A DNA stretch of 64,000 nucleotides, from positions 1,612,001 through 1,676,000 of the forward strand of contig JAYJMM010000094.1 of NCBI GenBank assembly GCA_037349105.1. The letters are read 5' to 3'. The translations under genes and the position numbers were made by a program. Numbering within the stretch: the first letter of the stretch is position 1; each line of letters begins with the position of its first letter. The DNA is from Limnomonas spitsbergensis. Its lineage: Eukaryota > Chlorophyta > Chlorophyceae > Chlamydomonadales. Under the pieces are notes generated by a model. That model saw nothing but the letters and a program-made list of their open reading frames with translations, was not told where the DNA came from and searched no databases. Shown here in pieces: positions 54,516-62,307 of the stretch.

Positions 54516-57040
54516 GGATTTCTGGACAGAGGGTGGCCTGGCTGGGATGTCCTACCAGTTGCTCCATACTTGCAGCAGCCCAATATTTTGTGTGCAGTCA
54601 TAATAGTCCTAGCTGGGGGCATCTGTAACTCTGTTCATAATCTCCAGGGGATGTGTAATTCAAGCAAAACAGGCCTCATTGCTCAGCAGCCCTAGGGTGG
54701 AGGATTTCTGGACAGAGGGTGGCCTGGCTGGGATGTCCTACCAGTTGCTCCATACTTGCAGCAGCCCAATATTTTGTGTGCAGTCATAATAGTCCTAGCT
54801 GGGGGCATCTGTAACTCTGTTCATAATCTCCAGGGGATGTGTAATTCAAGCAAAACAGGCCTCATTGCTCAGCAGCCCTAGGGTGGAGGATTTCTGGACA
54901 GAGGGTGGCCTGGCTGGGATGTCCTACCAGTTGCTCCATACTTGCAGCAGCCCAATATTTTTGTGCAGTCATAATAGTCCTAGCTGGGGGCATCTGTAAC
55001 TCTGTTCATAATCTCCAGGGGATGTGTAATTCAAGCAAAACAGGCCTCATTGCTCAGCAGCCCTAGGGTGGAGGATTTCTGGACAGAGGGTGGCCTGGCT
55101 GGGATGTCCTACCAGTTGCTCCATACTTGCAGCAGCCCAATATTTTTGTGTGCAGTCATAATAGTCCTAGCTGGGGCATCTGTAACTCTGTTCATAATCT
55201 CCAGGGGATGTGTCATTCAAGCAAAACAGGCCTCATTGCTCAGCAGCCCTAGGGTGGAGGATTTCTGGACAGAGGGTGGCCTGGCTGGGATGTCCTACCA
55301 GTTGCTCCATACTTGCAGCAGCCCAATATTTGTGTGCAGTCATAATAGTCCTAGCTGGGGGCATCTGTAACTCTGTTCATAATCTCCAGGGGATGTGTCA
55401 TTCAAGCAAAACAGGCCTCATTGCTCAGCAGCCCTAGGGTGGAGGATTTCTGGACAGAGGGTGGCCTGGCTGGGATGTCCTACCAGTTGCTCCATACTTG
55501 CAGCAGCCCAATAATTTGTGTGCAGTCATAATAGTCCTAGCTGGGGGCATCTGTAACTCTGTTCATAATCTCCAGGGGATGTGTAATTCAAGCAAAACAG
55601 GCCTCATTGCTCAGCAGCCCTAGGGTGGAGGATTTCTGGACAGAGGGTGGCCTGGCTGGGATGTCCTACCAGTTGCTCCATACTTGCAGCAGCCCAATAA
55701 TTTTGTGTGCAGTCATAATAGTCCTAGCTGGGGGCATCTGTAACTCTGTTCATAATCTCCAGGGGATGTGTAATTCAAGCAAAACAGGCCTCATTGCTCA
55801 GCAGCCCTAGGGTGGAGGATTTCTGGACAGAGGGTGGCCTGGCTGGGATGTCCTACCAGTTGCTCCATACTTGCAGCAGCCCAATATTTTGTGTGCAGTC
55901 ATAATAGTCCTAGCTGGGGGCATCTGTAACTCTGTTCATAATCTCCAGGGGATGTGTAATTCAAGCAAAACAGGCCTCATTGCTCAGCAGCCCTAGGGTG
56001 GAGGATTTCTGGACAGAGGGTGGCCTGGCTGGGATGTCCTACCAGTTGCTCCATACTTGCAGCAGCCCAATATTTTTTGTGCAGTCATAATAGTCCTAGC
56101 TGGGGGCATCTGTAACTCTGTTCATAATCTCCAGGGGATTGTGTAATTCAAGCAAAACAGGCCTCATTGCTCAGCAGCCCTAGGGTGGAGGATTTCTGGA
56201 CAGAGGGTGGCCTGGCTGGGATGTCCTACCAGTTGCTCCATACTTGCAGCAGCCCAATATTTTGTGTGCAGTCATAATAGTCCTAGCTGGGGGCATCTGT
56301 AACTCTGTTCATAATCTCCAGGGGATGTGTAATTCAAGCAAAACAGGCCTCATTGCTCAGCAGCCCTAGGGTGGAGGATTTCTGGACAGAGGGTGGCCTG
56401 GCTGGGATGTCCTACCAGTTGCTCCATACTTGCAGCAGCCCAATATTTTGTGTGCAGTCATAATAGTCCTAGCTGGGGGCATCTGTAACTCTGTTCATAA
56501 TCTCCAGGGGATGTGTCATTCAAGCAAAACAGGCCTCATTGCTCAGCAGCCCTAGGGTGGAGGATTTCTGGACAGAGGGTGGCCTGGCTGGGATGTCCTA
56601 CCAGTTGCTCCATACTTGCAGCAGCCCAATATTTTGTGTGCAGTCATAATAGTCCTAGCTGGGGGCATCTGTAACTCTGTTCATAATCTCCAGGGGATGT
56701 GTAATTCAAGCAAAACAGGCCTCATTGCTCAGCAGCCCTAGGGTGGAGGATTTCTGGACAGAGGGTGGCCTGGCTGGGATGTCCTACCAGTTGCTCCATA
56801 CTTGCAGCAGCCCAATATTTTGTGTGCAGTCATAATAGTCCTAGCTGGGGGCATCTGTAACTCTGTTCATAATCTCCAGGGGATGTGTAATTCAAGCAAA
56901 ACAGGCCTCATTGCTCAGCAGCCCTAGGGTGGAGGATTTCTGGACAGAGGGTGGCCTGGCTGGGATGTCCTACCAGTTGCTCCATACTTGCAGCAGCCCA
57001 ATATTTTGTGTGCAGTCATAATAGTCCTAGCTGGGGGCAT

Positions 57041-57307
57041 CTGTATGGTGGGCTGGATCCTCTCCTGCGCCGGTATGGTGGTGGGCTGTATGGTGGGGTG
57101 GGGCCTCTCCTGCGTCGTTATGATGGTGGGCTGTATGGTGGGCTGGAGCCTCTCCTACGTTATGATGGTGGGCGGTATGGTGGGCTGGAGCCTCTCCTGC
57201 GTCGTTATGATGGTGGGCTGTATGGTGGGCTGGAGCCTCTCCTGCGTCGTTATGATGGTGGGCTGTATGGTGGGCTGGAGCCTCTCCTGCGTCGTTATGA
57301 TGGTAGC
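57041..57307. repeat. 45-bp minisatellite, six copies, at the satellite edge
   Basis: Copies start at 57041, 57086, 57131, 57173, 57218 and 57263. Five are 45 bp and the third is 42 bp through loss of one CGT. The core reads CTGTATGGTGGGCTGGAGCC then TCTCCTGCGTCGTTATGATG. Copies 5 and 6 match over almost their full length; copies 1 and 2 are the most diverged. The first CTGTA is also the last five bases of the satellite, so the two repeats join through shared sequence. Because 45 and 42 are multiples of three, several frames stay open. In the frame continuing from the satellite, the unit reads LYGGLEPLLRRYDGG. Confidence 0.93.
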
Positions 57308-57461
57308 TGGCTCATCCCCGACCAGCCCCATGCAGCCGAGCATTCAACAGGGCTCAGCGGGTATGCACTTATCCTTCACGCTGGCAGCAAGGATGTGGTT
57401 TGGCCATTTGTTTCTTCTTGCAGCGGGCGGAGGCTGTGAACTAGTTTTGGGTACGCCCTGA
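57045..57461 (+). other. Open frame across the 45-bp minisatellite, 138 codons, unproven
   Basis: An ATG at 57045 opens a frame to a stop ending at 57461. It consists of near-repeats of MVGWSLSCVVMMVGC followed by a non-repeat tail of about 45 residues. The repeat part is hydrophobic and cysteine-rich. A second plus-strand frame, open from the satellite to 57439, reads the 15-residue unit LYGGLEPLLRRYDGG and ends in a different tail, GSWLIPDQPHAAEHSTG and onward. An antisense ATG frame at 57155-57343 repeats TIITTQERLQPTIQP and stops in copy 3 because of a G-to-A change. Three overlapping open frames are expected from a stop-poor repeat whose period is divisible by three, so coding is not demonstrated. 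I see no Kozak context, splice evidence or known domain. Confidence 0.15.
57302..57368. repeat. Dispersed ~60-bp motif, copy 1
   Basis: It begins GGTAGCTGGCTCATCC and continues with ACCAGCCCCATGCAGCCGAG, then CAACAGGGCTCAGCGGGTAT. The same order of blocks recurs at 58241, 58345 and 58731. The family is not identified; it could be a fragment of an interspersed repeat or a decayed tandem array. Confidence 0.6.
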
Positions 57462-57484
57462 AGCCTCGGTCATTGGGGTTTGAA

Positions 57485-57566
57485 GCTGTGTCCACCCTGC
57501 AGCTTCCCTGCAACTTCCCTGTGGGGCTGTGTCAACCCTGTAGCTTCCCTGTAGCTTCTTGCGGGA
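57485..57566. repeat. 41-bp direct duplication
   Basis: Two adjacent copies begin GCTGTGTCCACCCTGCAGC at 57485 and GCTGTGTCAACCCTGTAGC at 57526. Both continue with TTCCCTG followed by a second AACTT or AGCTT block. The second copy diverges near its end at TTCTTGCGGG. Confidence 0.75.
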
Positions 57567-57617
57567 TCCTGGTGGCGTTTAGTCCCACGGCATCAAACAC
57601 TTCAATTTTTTTACGCG

Positions 57618-57648
57618 GTGCCCTGCATGGTAGCTAGCATGCAGGCAC
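57618..57648. repeat. Imperfect inverted repeat
   Basis: Arms CTGCATG (57623-57629) and CATGCAG (57638-57644) flank an 8-nt loop. The pairing extends outward with GTGC and GCAC around one bulged C, giving 11 pairs in total. It could form a short hairpin. No function is evident, and it could be chance or the remains of a foldback element. Confidence 0.6.
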
Positions 57649-57885
57649 TATTTCGCAAGCATAATAGGTTGAGATGGTGCCCCGCCGCGCAGCCCGCCCG
57701 TGTGCCCTTTCATGGGCGCGGCAAACTTCACATCAGGTGCTTCCTGCGGCCTCTCCGGCACCTTGCCCGCTGCTCTGGAGATTCGATCTTGGTCCTCGAA
57801 GGGCATAACCGGTCCACATGGACACTGGTCTGCCACCAGCCCATTCTAGGTGCGGCTCACTTTATACGAAATGCTTCCCACGGTT

Positions 57886-57896
57886 CCCCCCCCCCC
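57886..57896. repeat. C11 homopolymer run
   Basis: Eleven C in a row, flanked by GGTT and ACTGG. It is a slippage-prone tract and a likely place for sequencing error. Confidence 0.9.
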
Positions 57897-58240
57897 ACTG
57901 GCGTTCTGTCCAAGAATTCGATGCTTAGCCCTGTGGGGCATTTTGCCTCCCTGAGCATCTAGGGACCTCAGGTGCATGCTGCCTTGCCAGCGGTGCATAA
58001 CGCTTTACATGCTTTCCTGAAAGGAGGAAGATTGTTTCGTTGACAGGCTGTACCATACTAATTATCGTAGTACGTTAGCTTTAGATCCAATTGGAAGATG
58101 GATCTTTTTATATTACTGGTCTCGGAGACATGTTTTCTTGATGGGTTGAACAGGAGGTGTAATGTCTGATTACAAGATGTGTCCACAATGGCCTGAAGCT
58201 ATCCTGAAATGGCTGTCATGTTATTGAAGTTGCACCACTT

Positions 58241-58305
58241 GGCTTGTTCATCCCCTACCATCCCCATGCGGCCGAGCGGTAAGCAGGTCCCGGCGGGCAA
58301 AATGG
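58241..58305. repeat. Dispersed ~60-bp motif, copy 2
   Basis: It reads GGCTTGTTCATCCCCTACC then ATCCCCATGCGGCCGAGC and GCAGGTCCCGGCGGGC. It aligns with copy 1 over most of its length with scattered substitutions and small gaps. Confidence 0.55.
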
Positions 58306-58344
58306 CATATCCATCATACTAATGATACAGTGATGTTCTTTACT

Positions 58345-58408
58345 ACCAACCCTTTACCTAGGCGCCCACGCGGCCAAGCCTTTTTGAGCAGGGCCCAGAG
58401 GTGTAACG
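58345..58408. repeat. Dispersed ~60-bp motif, copy 3 (most diverged)
   Basis: It holds GCGCCCACGCGGCCAAGCC followed by GAGCAGGGCCCAGAGGTGTA. The 5' part is poorly conserved, so its membership rests on the GCGGCCAAGC and GCAGGGCCCAG blocks. Confidence 0.45.
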
Positions 58409-58730
58409 TCATTGACTCATGGTACGGTGATGTAGGAATGGCTGGTTTATAACCTTCTACCCTGGGGCCTTGTTAAAAGGCTTGACTGTAGGAGCCTCAA
58501 ACTGGCTGGAGAAGAGAAAGATGGGGGGATGTATGAATAGCTCCCTTCAACCATACCTACCTGGGTGGGGTAGTCCAATGAGGTGTATAACGCTGGTGAC
58601 ATCCATACCCAATGGTTGAGGGATCAAACCTGCTGCACGATCTTCTCTCCCACCCTGTCTAGATTGTCGGGTTCCGTTTTCTGCCCCCTCACAAGGGGGG
58701 CATGGCTGAACCATGGGCATGGCTGTGTGC
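58409..58730. other. Inter-array sequence, nothing recognised
   Basis: About 320 bp between motif copies 3 and 4. A frame at 58583-58828 begins at GTG and overlaps copy 4; it has no known motif. No splice pattern, promoter element or repeat structure was seen. Confidence 0.5.
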
Positions 58731-58812
58731 ATGGTAGCTGGAATCGAGCGTATTCATTCCCTACCAGCCCCACGTGGCCAAGCTTTCAGCAGGGCCCAGC
58801 GGGTATTCACCA
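58731..58812. repeat. Dispersed ~60-bp motif, copy 4
   Basis: It opens with CATGGTAGCTGGAATCGAGC and runs through CTACCAGCCCCACGTGGCC and GCAGGGCCCAGCGGGTAT. It is the closest match to copy 1, including the leading GGTAGCTGG. Confidence 0.6.
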
Positions 58813-58819
58813 TTTTAAA

Positions 58820-59666
58820 GAGAGGTAACAGTCGAAGTCTTTGAGGCGCCATCATCCCCAATTCTGCAGAACAGTTGGAAGCAGTGCACAGTTCCACACA
58901 CCAGTAGATAAAATCCCAAAGTCTTCTCAACCCTGCCCTACAGGGTGCACCCCTGCTCTCTGTTCGGCTATCGCCGCTCAACCCTGCGCCTCCGGCTGGG
59001 GCGCTCCGTTTCCGAGTCCTCATCAACGGTAGCATCCGCGCCACTTTCTGCGCTGCAATCAGGCTCGGCCTCGCCTGGCCTCACGCCCCGCTCCGCCTGC
59101 CGCCAGGTCTGCTGAGCACGCACCCCCCCTTCAGAGCCAGGCAGACAGGCACCAGGGGGCCTGCCCCTGGCCCTACAGCTGGCATCCCTCGCCGCCGCCA
59201 CCTCCTCCATGGGCTTGCCGCGTCCTGTCGCAGGCCCATCCGCAGCGCCTGCAACCGCACTCTCCCCTGGTCCACTCCCGCTCCTGACTGCACACCCTCT
59301 GCTCCTCCCGCCGCTGCCTCTCCGCTGCCCCTCCTCCACAGCTGCCCCGCCCCCACACCTCCCGGCATCAGCCTGCTCAGCTGCTCCGCTCCCGCAGCCA
59401 GCACAAGCCCCCCCTGATCCCGCCCCGCCGCTGCTGTTCGCCAGGCGCTCCGCCCCCGCCCGCCCGCCTCCGCTGCTGGCACCTCTCCCCGCTCCCAGAA
59501 TCTCACAGCACCCTCCTCCCTGAGACAACCTGCCCTCGTTACGTGCGCCTCCTCCAGTCCCTCTCCCCGCCCTGTCGCTGGCAGACTCAGTTCCCTGCCG
59601 CCTGTCCATGCCGGCTGCTCCACCCTCTCCCGCCGCCAGGCCCCTCACCCTGCCGTCTTTTCCCCC
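58820..59666 (-). pseudogene. Possible decayed retrotransposon ORF1 end, minus strand
   Basis: On the minus strand one frame (59623 down to 59081, opening at GTG, no ATG) reads as a fairly normal Glu/Arg/Ala-rich protein. A second frame (59678 down to 58968, true ATG) is Gly/Arg low-complexity upstream, but its last 30 or so residues are acidic then basic, DATVDEDSETERPSRRRR, before a TAG. The two would be continuous if the reading frame changed near the C7 run at 59123-59129. This suggests one disrupted ORF. A Gly-rich body, an acidic-basic tail and then a short AT-richer spacer remind me of the ORF1 end of L1/Tx1-type LINEs in reptiles. I see no intact zinc knuckle or polymerase domain, and the 5' part is missing at the 53-bp array. 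Chance open frames in GC-rich DNA are a real alternative. Confidence 0.3.
58970..59666. other. CpG-dense GC-rich stretch
   Basis: This is very GC-rich DNA with frequent CpG (CCGCCGCTGC, GCCGCCGCCACC and similar), in strong contrast to the satellite. It keeps long frames open on both strands; for example, a plus-strand frame at 59209-59523 is Pro/Ala/Leu-rich. It could act as a CpG island, but I see no TATA box, splice donor or downstream gene to tie to it. Confidence 0.6.
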
Positions 59667-59709
59667 CGCTAGCAACATAATTGCACACAGCCTGAACCAG
59701 CGGTACTGG

Positions 59710-59730
59710 CAGTCACACCGCTAGCAAAAG
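59710..59730. repeat. Left-edge variant unit (CAGTCAC…GCTAGCAAAAG)
   Basis: The second unit of the 53-bp array has CAGTCACACCG followed by CTAGCAAAAG, where most units have GCTAGTGACAG. The same pair recurs at 61780-61800, and CTAGCAAAAG alone at 62903-62912. Confidence 0.8.
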
Positions 59731-60710
59731 TGATTTCACACAGCCTGAAGCAGCGGTACCGGCAGCTGCACCCCTAGTGACAGTGATTGCACAAAGCCTG
59801 AAGCAGCGGTACCAGCAGTTACACCGCTAGTGACGGAGATTGCACACAGCCTGAAGCAGCGGTACCGGCACCTTCATCCCTAGTGACAGTGATTGTACAC
59901 AGCCTGAAGCAGCGGTACCGGCACTTACACCACTAGTGACAGTGATTGCACACAGCCTGAAGCAGCGGTACCGGCAGTTACACCGCTAGTGACAGTGATT
60001 GCACACAGCCTGAAGCAGCGGTACCGGCAGTTACACCGCTAGTGACAGTGGTTGCACACAGCCTGAAGCAGCGGTACCGGCAGCTGCATCCCTAGTGACA
60101 GTGATTGCACACAGCCTGAAGCAGCGGTACCGGCAGCTGCATCGCTAGTGACAGTGATTGCTCACAGCCTGAAGCAGCGGTACCGGCAGTTACACCGCTA
60201 GTGACAGTGATTGCACACAGCCTGAAGCAGCGGTACCGGCAGCTGCACCGCTAGTGACAGTAATTGCAAACAGCCTGAAGCAGCGGTACCGGCAGCTTCA
60301 TCCCTAGTGACAGTGATTGCACACAGCCTGAAGCAGCGGTACCGGCAGCTGCACCGCTAGTGACAGTGATTGCTCACAGCCTGAAGCAGCTGTACCGGCA
60401 GCTGCACCGCTAGTGACAGTGATTGCACACAGCCTGAAGCAGCGGTACCGGCAGCTGCATCCCTAGTGACAGTGATTGCACACAGCCTGAAGCAGCAGTA
60501 CCGGCAGCTGCACCCCAAGTGACAGTGATTGCTCACAGCCTGAAGCAGCGGTACCGGCAGCTGCACCCCTAGTGACAGTAATTGCTCACAGCCTGAAGCA
60601 GCGGAACCGGCAGCTGCATCGCTAGAGACAGTGATTGCACACAGCCTGGAGCAGAAGTACCGGCAGCTGCACCCCTAGTGACAGTGATTGCACACAGCCT
60701 GAAGCAGCGG

Positions 60711-60820
60711 TACCGGCACCTGCACTGCTATTGACAGTGATTGCACACAGCCTTAAGTAGCGGTGCCGGCAGCTGCACCGCTAATGACAGTGATTGCACT
60801 CAGCGTGAAGAGGCAGTACC
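60711..60820. repeat. Right-edge-type variant segment, internal copy
   Basis: Two units carry a chain of rare variants: CCGGCACCTG, CCTTAAGTAGCGGTGCC, GCTAATGACAG and GCACTCAGCGTGAAGAGGC. The same chain, 110 bp long, ends the array at 63469-63578, with only CACTGCTATT versus TACTGCTAGT differing. The separation is 2758 bp, which is 52 units plus the two indel-derived bases. Confidence 0.9.
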
Positions 60821-60851
60821 GGCAGCTGCATCCCTAGTGACAGTGATTGCA

Positions 60852-61169
60852 CACAGCCTGAAGCAGCGGTACTGGCAGCTGCATCGCTAGTGACAGTGAT
60901 TGCTCACAGCCTGAAGCAGCGGTACCGGTAGTTACACCGCTAGTGACAGTGATTGCACACAGCCTGAAGCAGCGGTACCGGCAGTTACACCGCTAGTGAC
61001 AGTGATTGCACACAGCCTGAAGCAGCGGTACCGGCAGCTGCACCGCTAGTGACAGTGATTGCACACAGCCTGAAGCAGCGGTACCGGCAGCTGCACCGCT
61101 AGTGACAGTGATTGCACACAGCCTGAAGCAGCGGTACCGGCGGCTGCACCCCTAGTGACAGTGATTGCA
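60852..61169. repeat. Six-unit higher-order block, copy 1
   Basis: Six 53-bp units occur in the order CTGCATCGC (with GATTGCTCAC), TTACACC, TTACACC, CTGCACC, CTGCACC, CGGCTGCACCCC. Unit starts are 60852, 60905, 60958, 61011, 61064 and 61117. Confidence 0.7.
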
Positions 61170-61437
61170 CACAGCCTGAAGCAGCGGTACCGGCAGCTGC
61201 ACCGCTAGTGACAGTGCCGATTGCACACAGCCTGAAGCAGCGGTACCGGCAGTTACACCGCTAGTGACAGTGATTGCACACAGCCTGAAGCAGCGGTGCC
61301 GGCAGCTGCACCGCTAGTGACAGTGATTGCACACAGCCTGAAGCAGCGGTACCGGCAGCTGCACCGCTAGTGACAGTGATTGTACACAGCCTGAAGCAGC
61401 GGTACCGGCGGCTGCACCCCTAGTGACAGTGATTGCA

Positions 61438-61755
61438 CACAGCCTGAAGCAGCGGTACCGGCAGCTGCATCGCTAGTGACAGTGATTGCTCACAGCCTGA
61501 AGCAGCGGTACCGGCAGTTACACCGCTAGTGACAGTGATTGCACACAGCCTGAAGCAGCGGTACCGGCAGTTACACCGCTAGTGACAGTGATTGCACACA
61601 GCCTGAAGCAGCGGTACCGGCAGCTGCACCGCTAGTGGCAGTGATTGCACACAGCCTGAAGCAGCGGTACCGGCAGCTGCACCGCTAGTGACAGTGATTG
61701 CACACAGCCTGAAGCAGCGGTACCGGCGGCTGCACCCCTAGTGACAATGATTGCA
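61438..61755. repeat. Six-unit higher-order block, copy 2
   Basis: The same six unit types occur in the same order as at 60852, 586 bp later (11 units plus the 3-bp insertion). Incomplete or altered versions follow near 61860, 62470 and 62680, so the order is a recurring pattern and not a single coincidence. Confidence 0.7.
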
Positions 61756-61779
61756 CACAGCCTGAAGCAGCGGTACCGG

Positions 61780-61800
61780 CAGTCACACCGCTAGCAAAAG
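61780..61800. repeat. Left-edge-type variant, internal copy
   Basis: It holds CAGTCACACCG then CTAGCAAAAG, as in the second unit of the array, 2070 bp to the left (39 units plus 3 bp). Confidence 0.8.
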
Positions 61801-62250
61801 TGATTGCACACAGCCTGAAGCAGCAGTACCGGCAGCTGCACCGCTAGTGACAGTGATTGCACACAGCCTGAAGCAGCGGTACCGGCAGCTGCATCGCTAG
61901 TGACAGTGATTGCTCACAGCCTGAAGCAGCGGAACTGGCAGTTACACCGCTAGTGACAGTGATTGCACACAGCCTGAAGCAGCGGTACCGGCAGTTACAC
62001 CGCTAGTGTGAGTGATTGCACACAGCCTGAAGCAGCTGTACCGGCAGTTACACCGCTAGTGACAGTGATTGCACACAGCCTGAAGCAGCGGTACCGGCAG
62101 CTGCACCGCTAGTGACAGTGATTGCACACAGCCTGAAGCAGCGGTACCGGCAGCTGCACCGCTAGTGACAGTGATTGCACACAGCCTGAAGCAGCGGTAC
62201 CGGCAGCTGCACCCCTAGTGACAGTGATTGCACACAGCCTGAAGCAGCGG

Positions 62251-62307
62251 TACCGGCACCTGCACTGCTAGTGACAGTGATTGCACACAGCCTGAAGTAG
62301 CGGTGCC
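62251..62307. repeat. Right-edge-type variant, partial internal copy
   Basis: It has CCGGCACCTGCACTGC and GAAGTAGCGGTGCC, as in the other two marker segments. It lacks the TTAAG change and the following GCGTGAAGAGG unit, so it is an earlier or partly converted version. Confidence 0.75.

Larger units (their letters stand above)
1..57045. repeat. 186-bp satellite array, ~306 tandem units
   Basis: Head-to-tail satellite in a single orientation, entering the window mid-array at the left. Following the landmark TTGCTCAGCAGCCC from 147 to 56911 gives 305 intervals, a mean of 186.1 bp. Other unit landmarks are GTGGCCTGGCTGGGATGTCC, TCCATACTTGCAGCAGCC, CAGTCATAATAGTCCTAGCT and TAACTCTGTTCATAATCTCC. 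Most units are 185, 186 or 187 bp. The difference lies in a tract written AATATTTTGTGTG, AATATTTTTGTG, AATAATTTTGTGTG, AATAATTTTTGTG and similar. Second and third variable sites are AATTCAAG versus CATTCAAG and GCTGGGGGC versus GCTAGGGGC or GCTGGGGC. By hand count the consensus is about 50% G+C with no CpG. Each unit carries an AvrII (CCTAGG) and a StuI (AGGCCT) site. The length is close to a nucleosome repeat, as in many centromeric or pericentromeric satellites, but function is not shown by sequence. No gene lies inside it. Confidence 0.98.
30011..57045. repeat. Satellite sub-block 5: clean, mixed variants to the array edge
   Basis: About 145 units with few private changes and free mixing of T/GT tract types and AATTCAAG/CATTCAAG. 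I wrote out the order of variants across this block and saw no fixed multi-unit period. Short strings recur instead, for example AATATTTTGTGTG with CATTCAAG followed by AATAATTTTGTGTG at about 34105, 37270, 39130, 49175 and 53465. The last units before the edge at 57045 are not degraded, so the array ends abruptly. Confidence 0.8.
57567..58240. other. Inter-array sequence with no recognisable gene
   Basis: I see no ATG-initiated frame of useful length, splice-site pattern or known domain here. The frame at 57618-57962 starts at GTG and has no recognisable motif. The first part is mixed GC; from about 58020 it becomes AT-richer (TACCATACTAATTATCG, GATCTTTTTATATTACTGG). It holds an inverted repeat and a C11 run, listed separately. 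Confidence 0.6.

Noticed and set aside
4603..56057. Dozens of apparent small proteins of 60-137 residues beginning MLSSP, MQQP or MSFK.
   Set aside because: They start at TTG or GTG, not ATG, repeat with the satellite period and appear or vanish with one-base changes in the T tract. They are by-products of a unit close to 62 codons long, not genes.
1..57045. Bacterial or phage accessory region.
   Set aside because: There are no ribosome-binding sites, operons or coding density, and 57 kb of homogeneous tandem repeat with retroelement-like flanks is eukaryotic in character.
1..57045. Centromere protein B box in the satellite.
   Set aside because: The canonical box contains CpG; the consensus unit has none, so no box is possible in normal units.
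30011..57045. A fixed higher-order repeat in the 186-bp satellite.
   Set aside because: I wrote out the unit variants across this block; short strings recur but no constant multi-unit period was visible. A computed autocorrelation could still reveal one.
57618..57962. Plus-strand frame of 114 residues with an overlapping antisense frame.
   Set aside because: The plus frame begins at GTG. Neither shows a domain, composition or splice context that supports coding.
58583..58828. Plus-strand frame of 81 residues over motif copy 4.
   Set aside because: It starts at GTG, overlaps a dispersed repeat and has no recognisable domain.
59209..59523. Pro/Ala-rich plus-strand frame of 104 residues.
   Set aside because: It is low-complexity output of GC-rich DNA, antisense to the more protein-like minus-strand frames.
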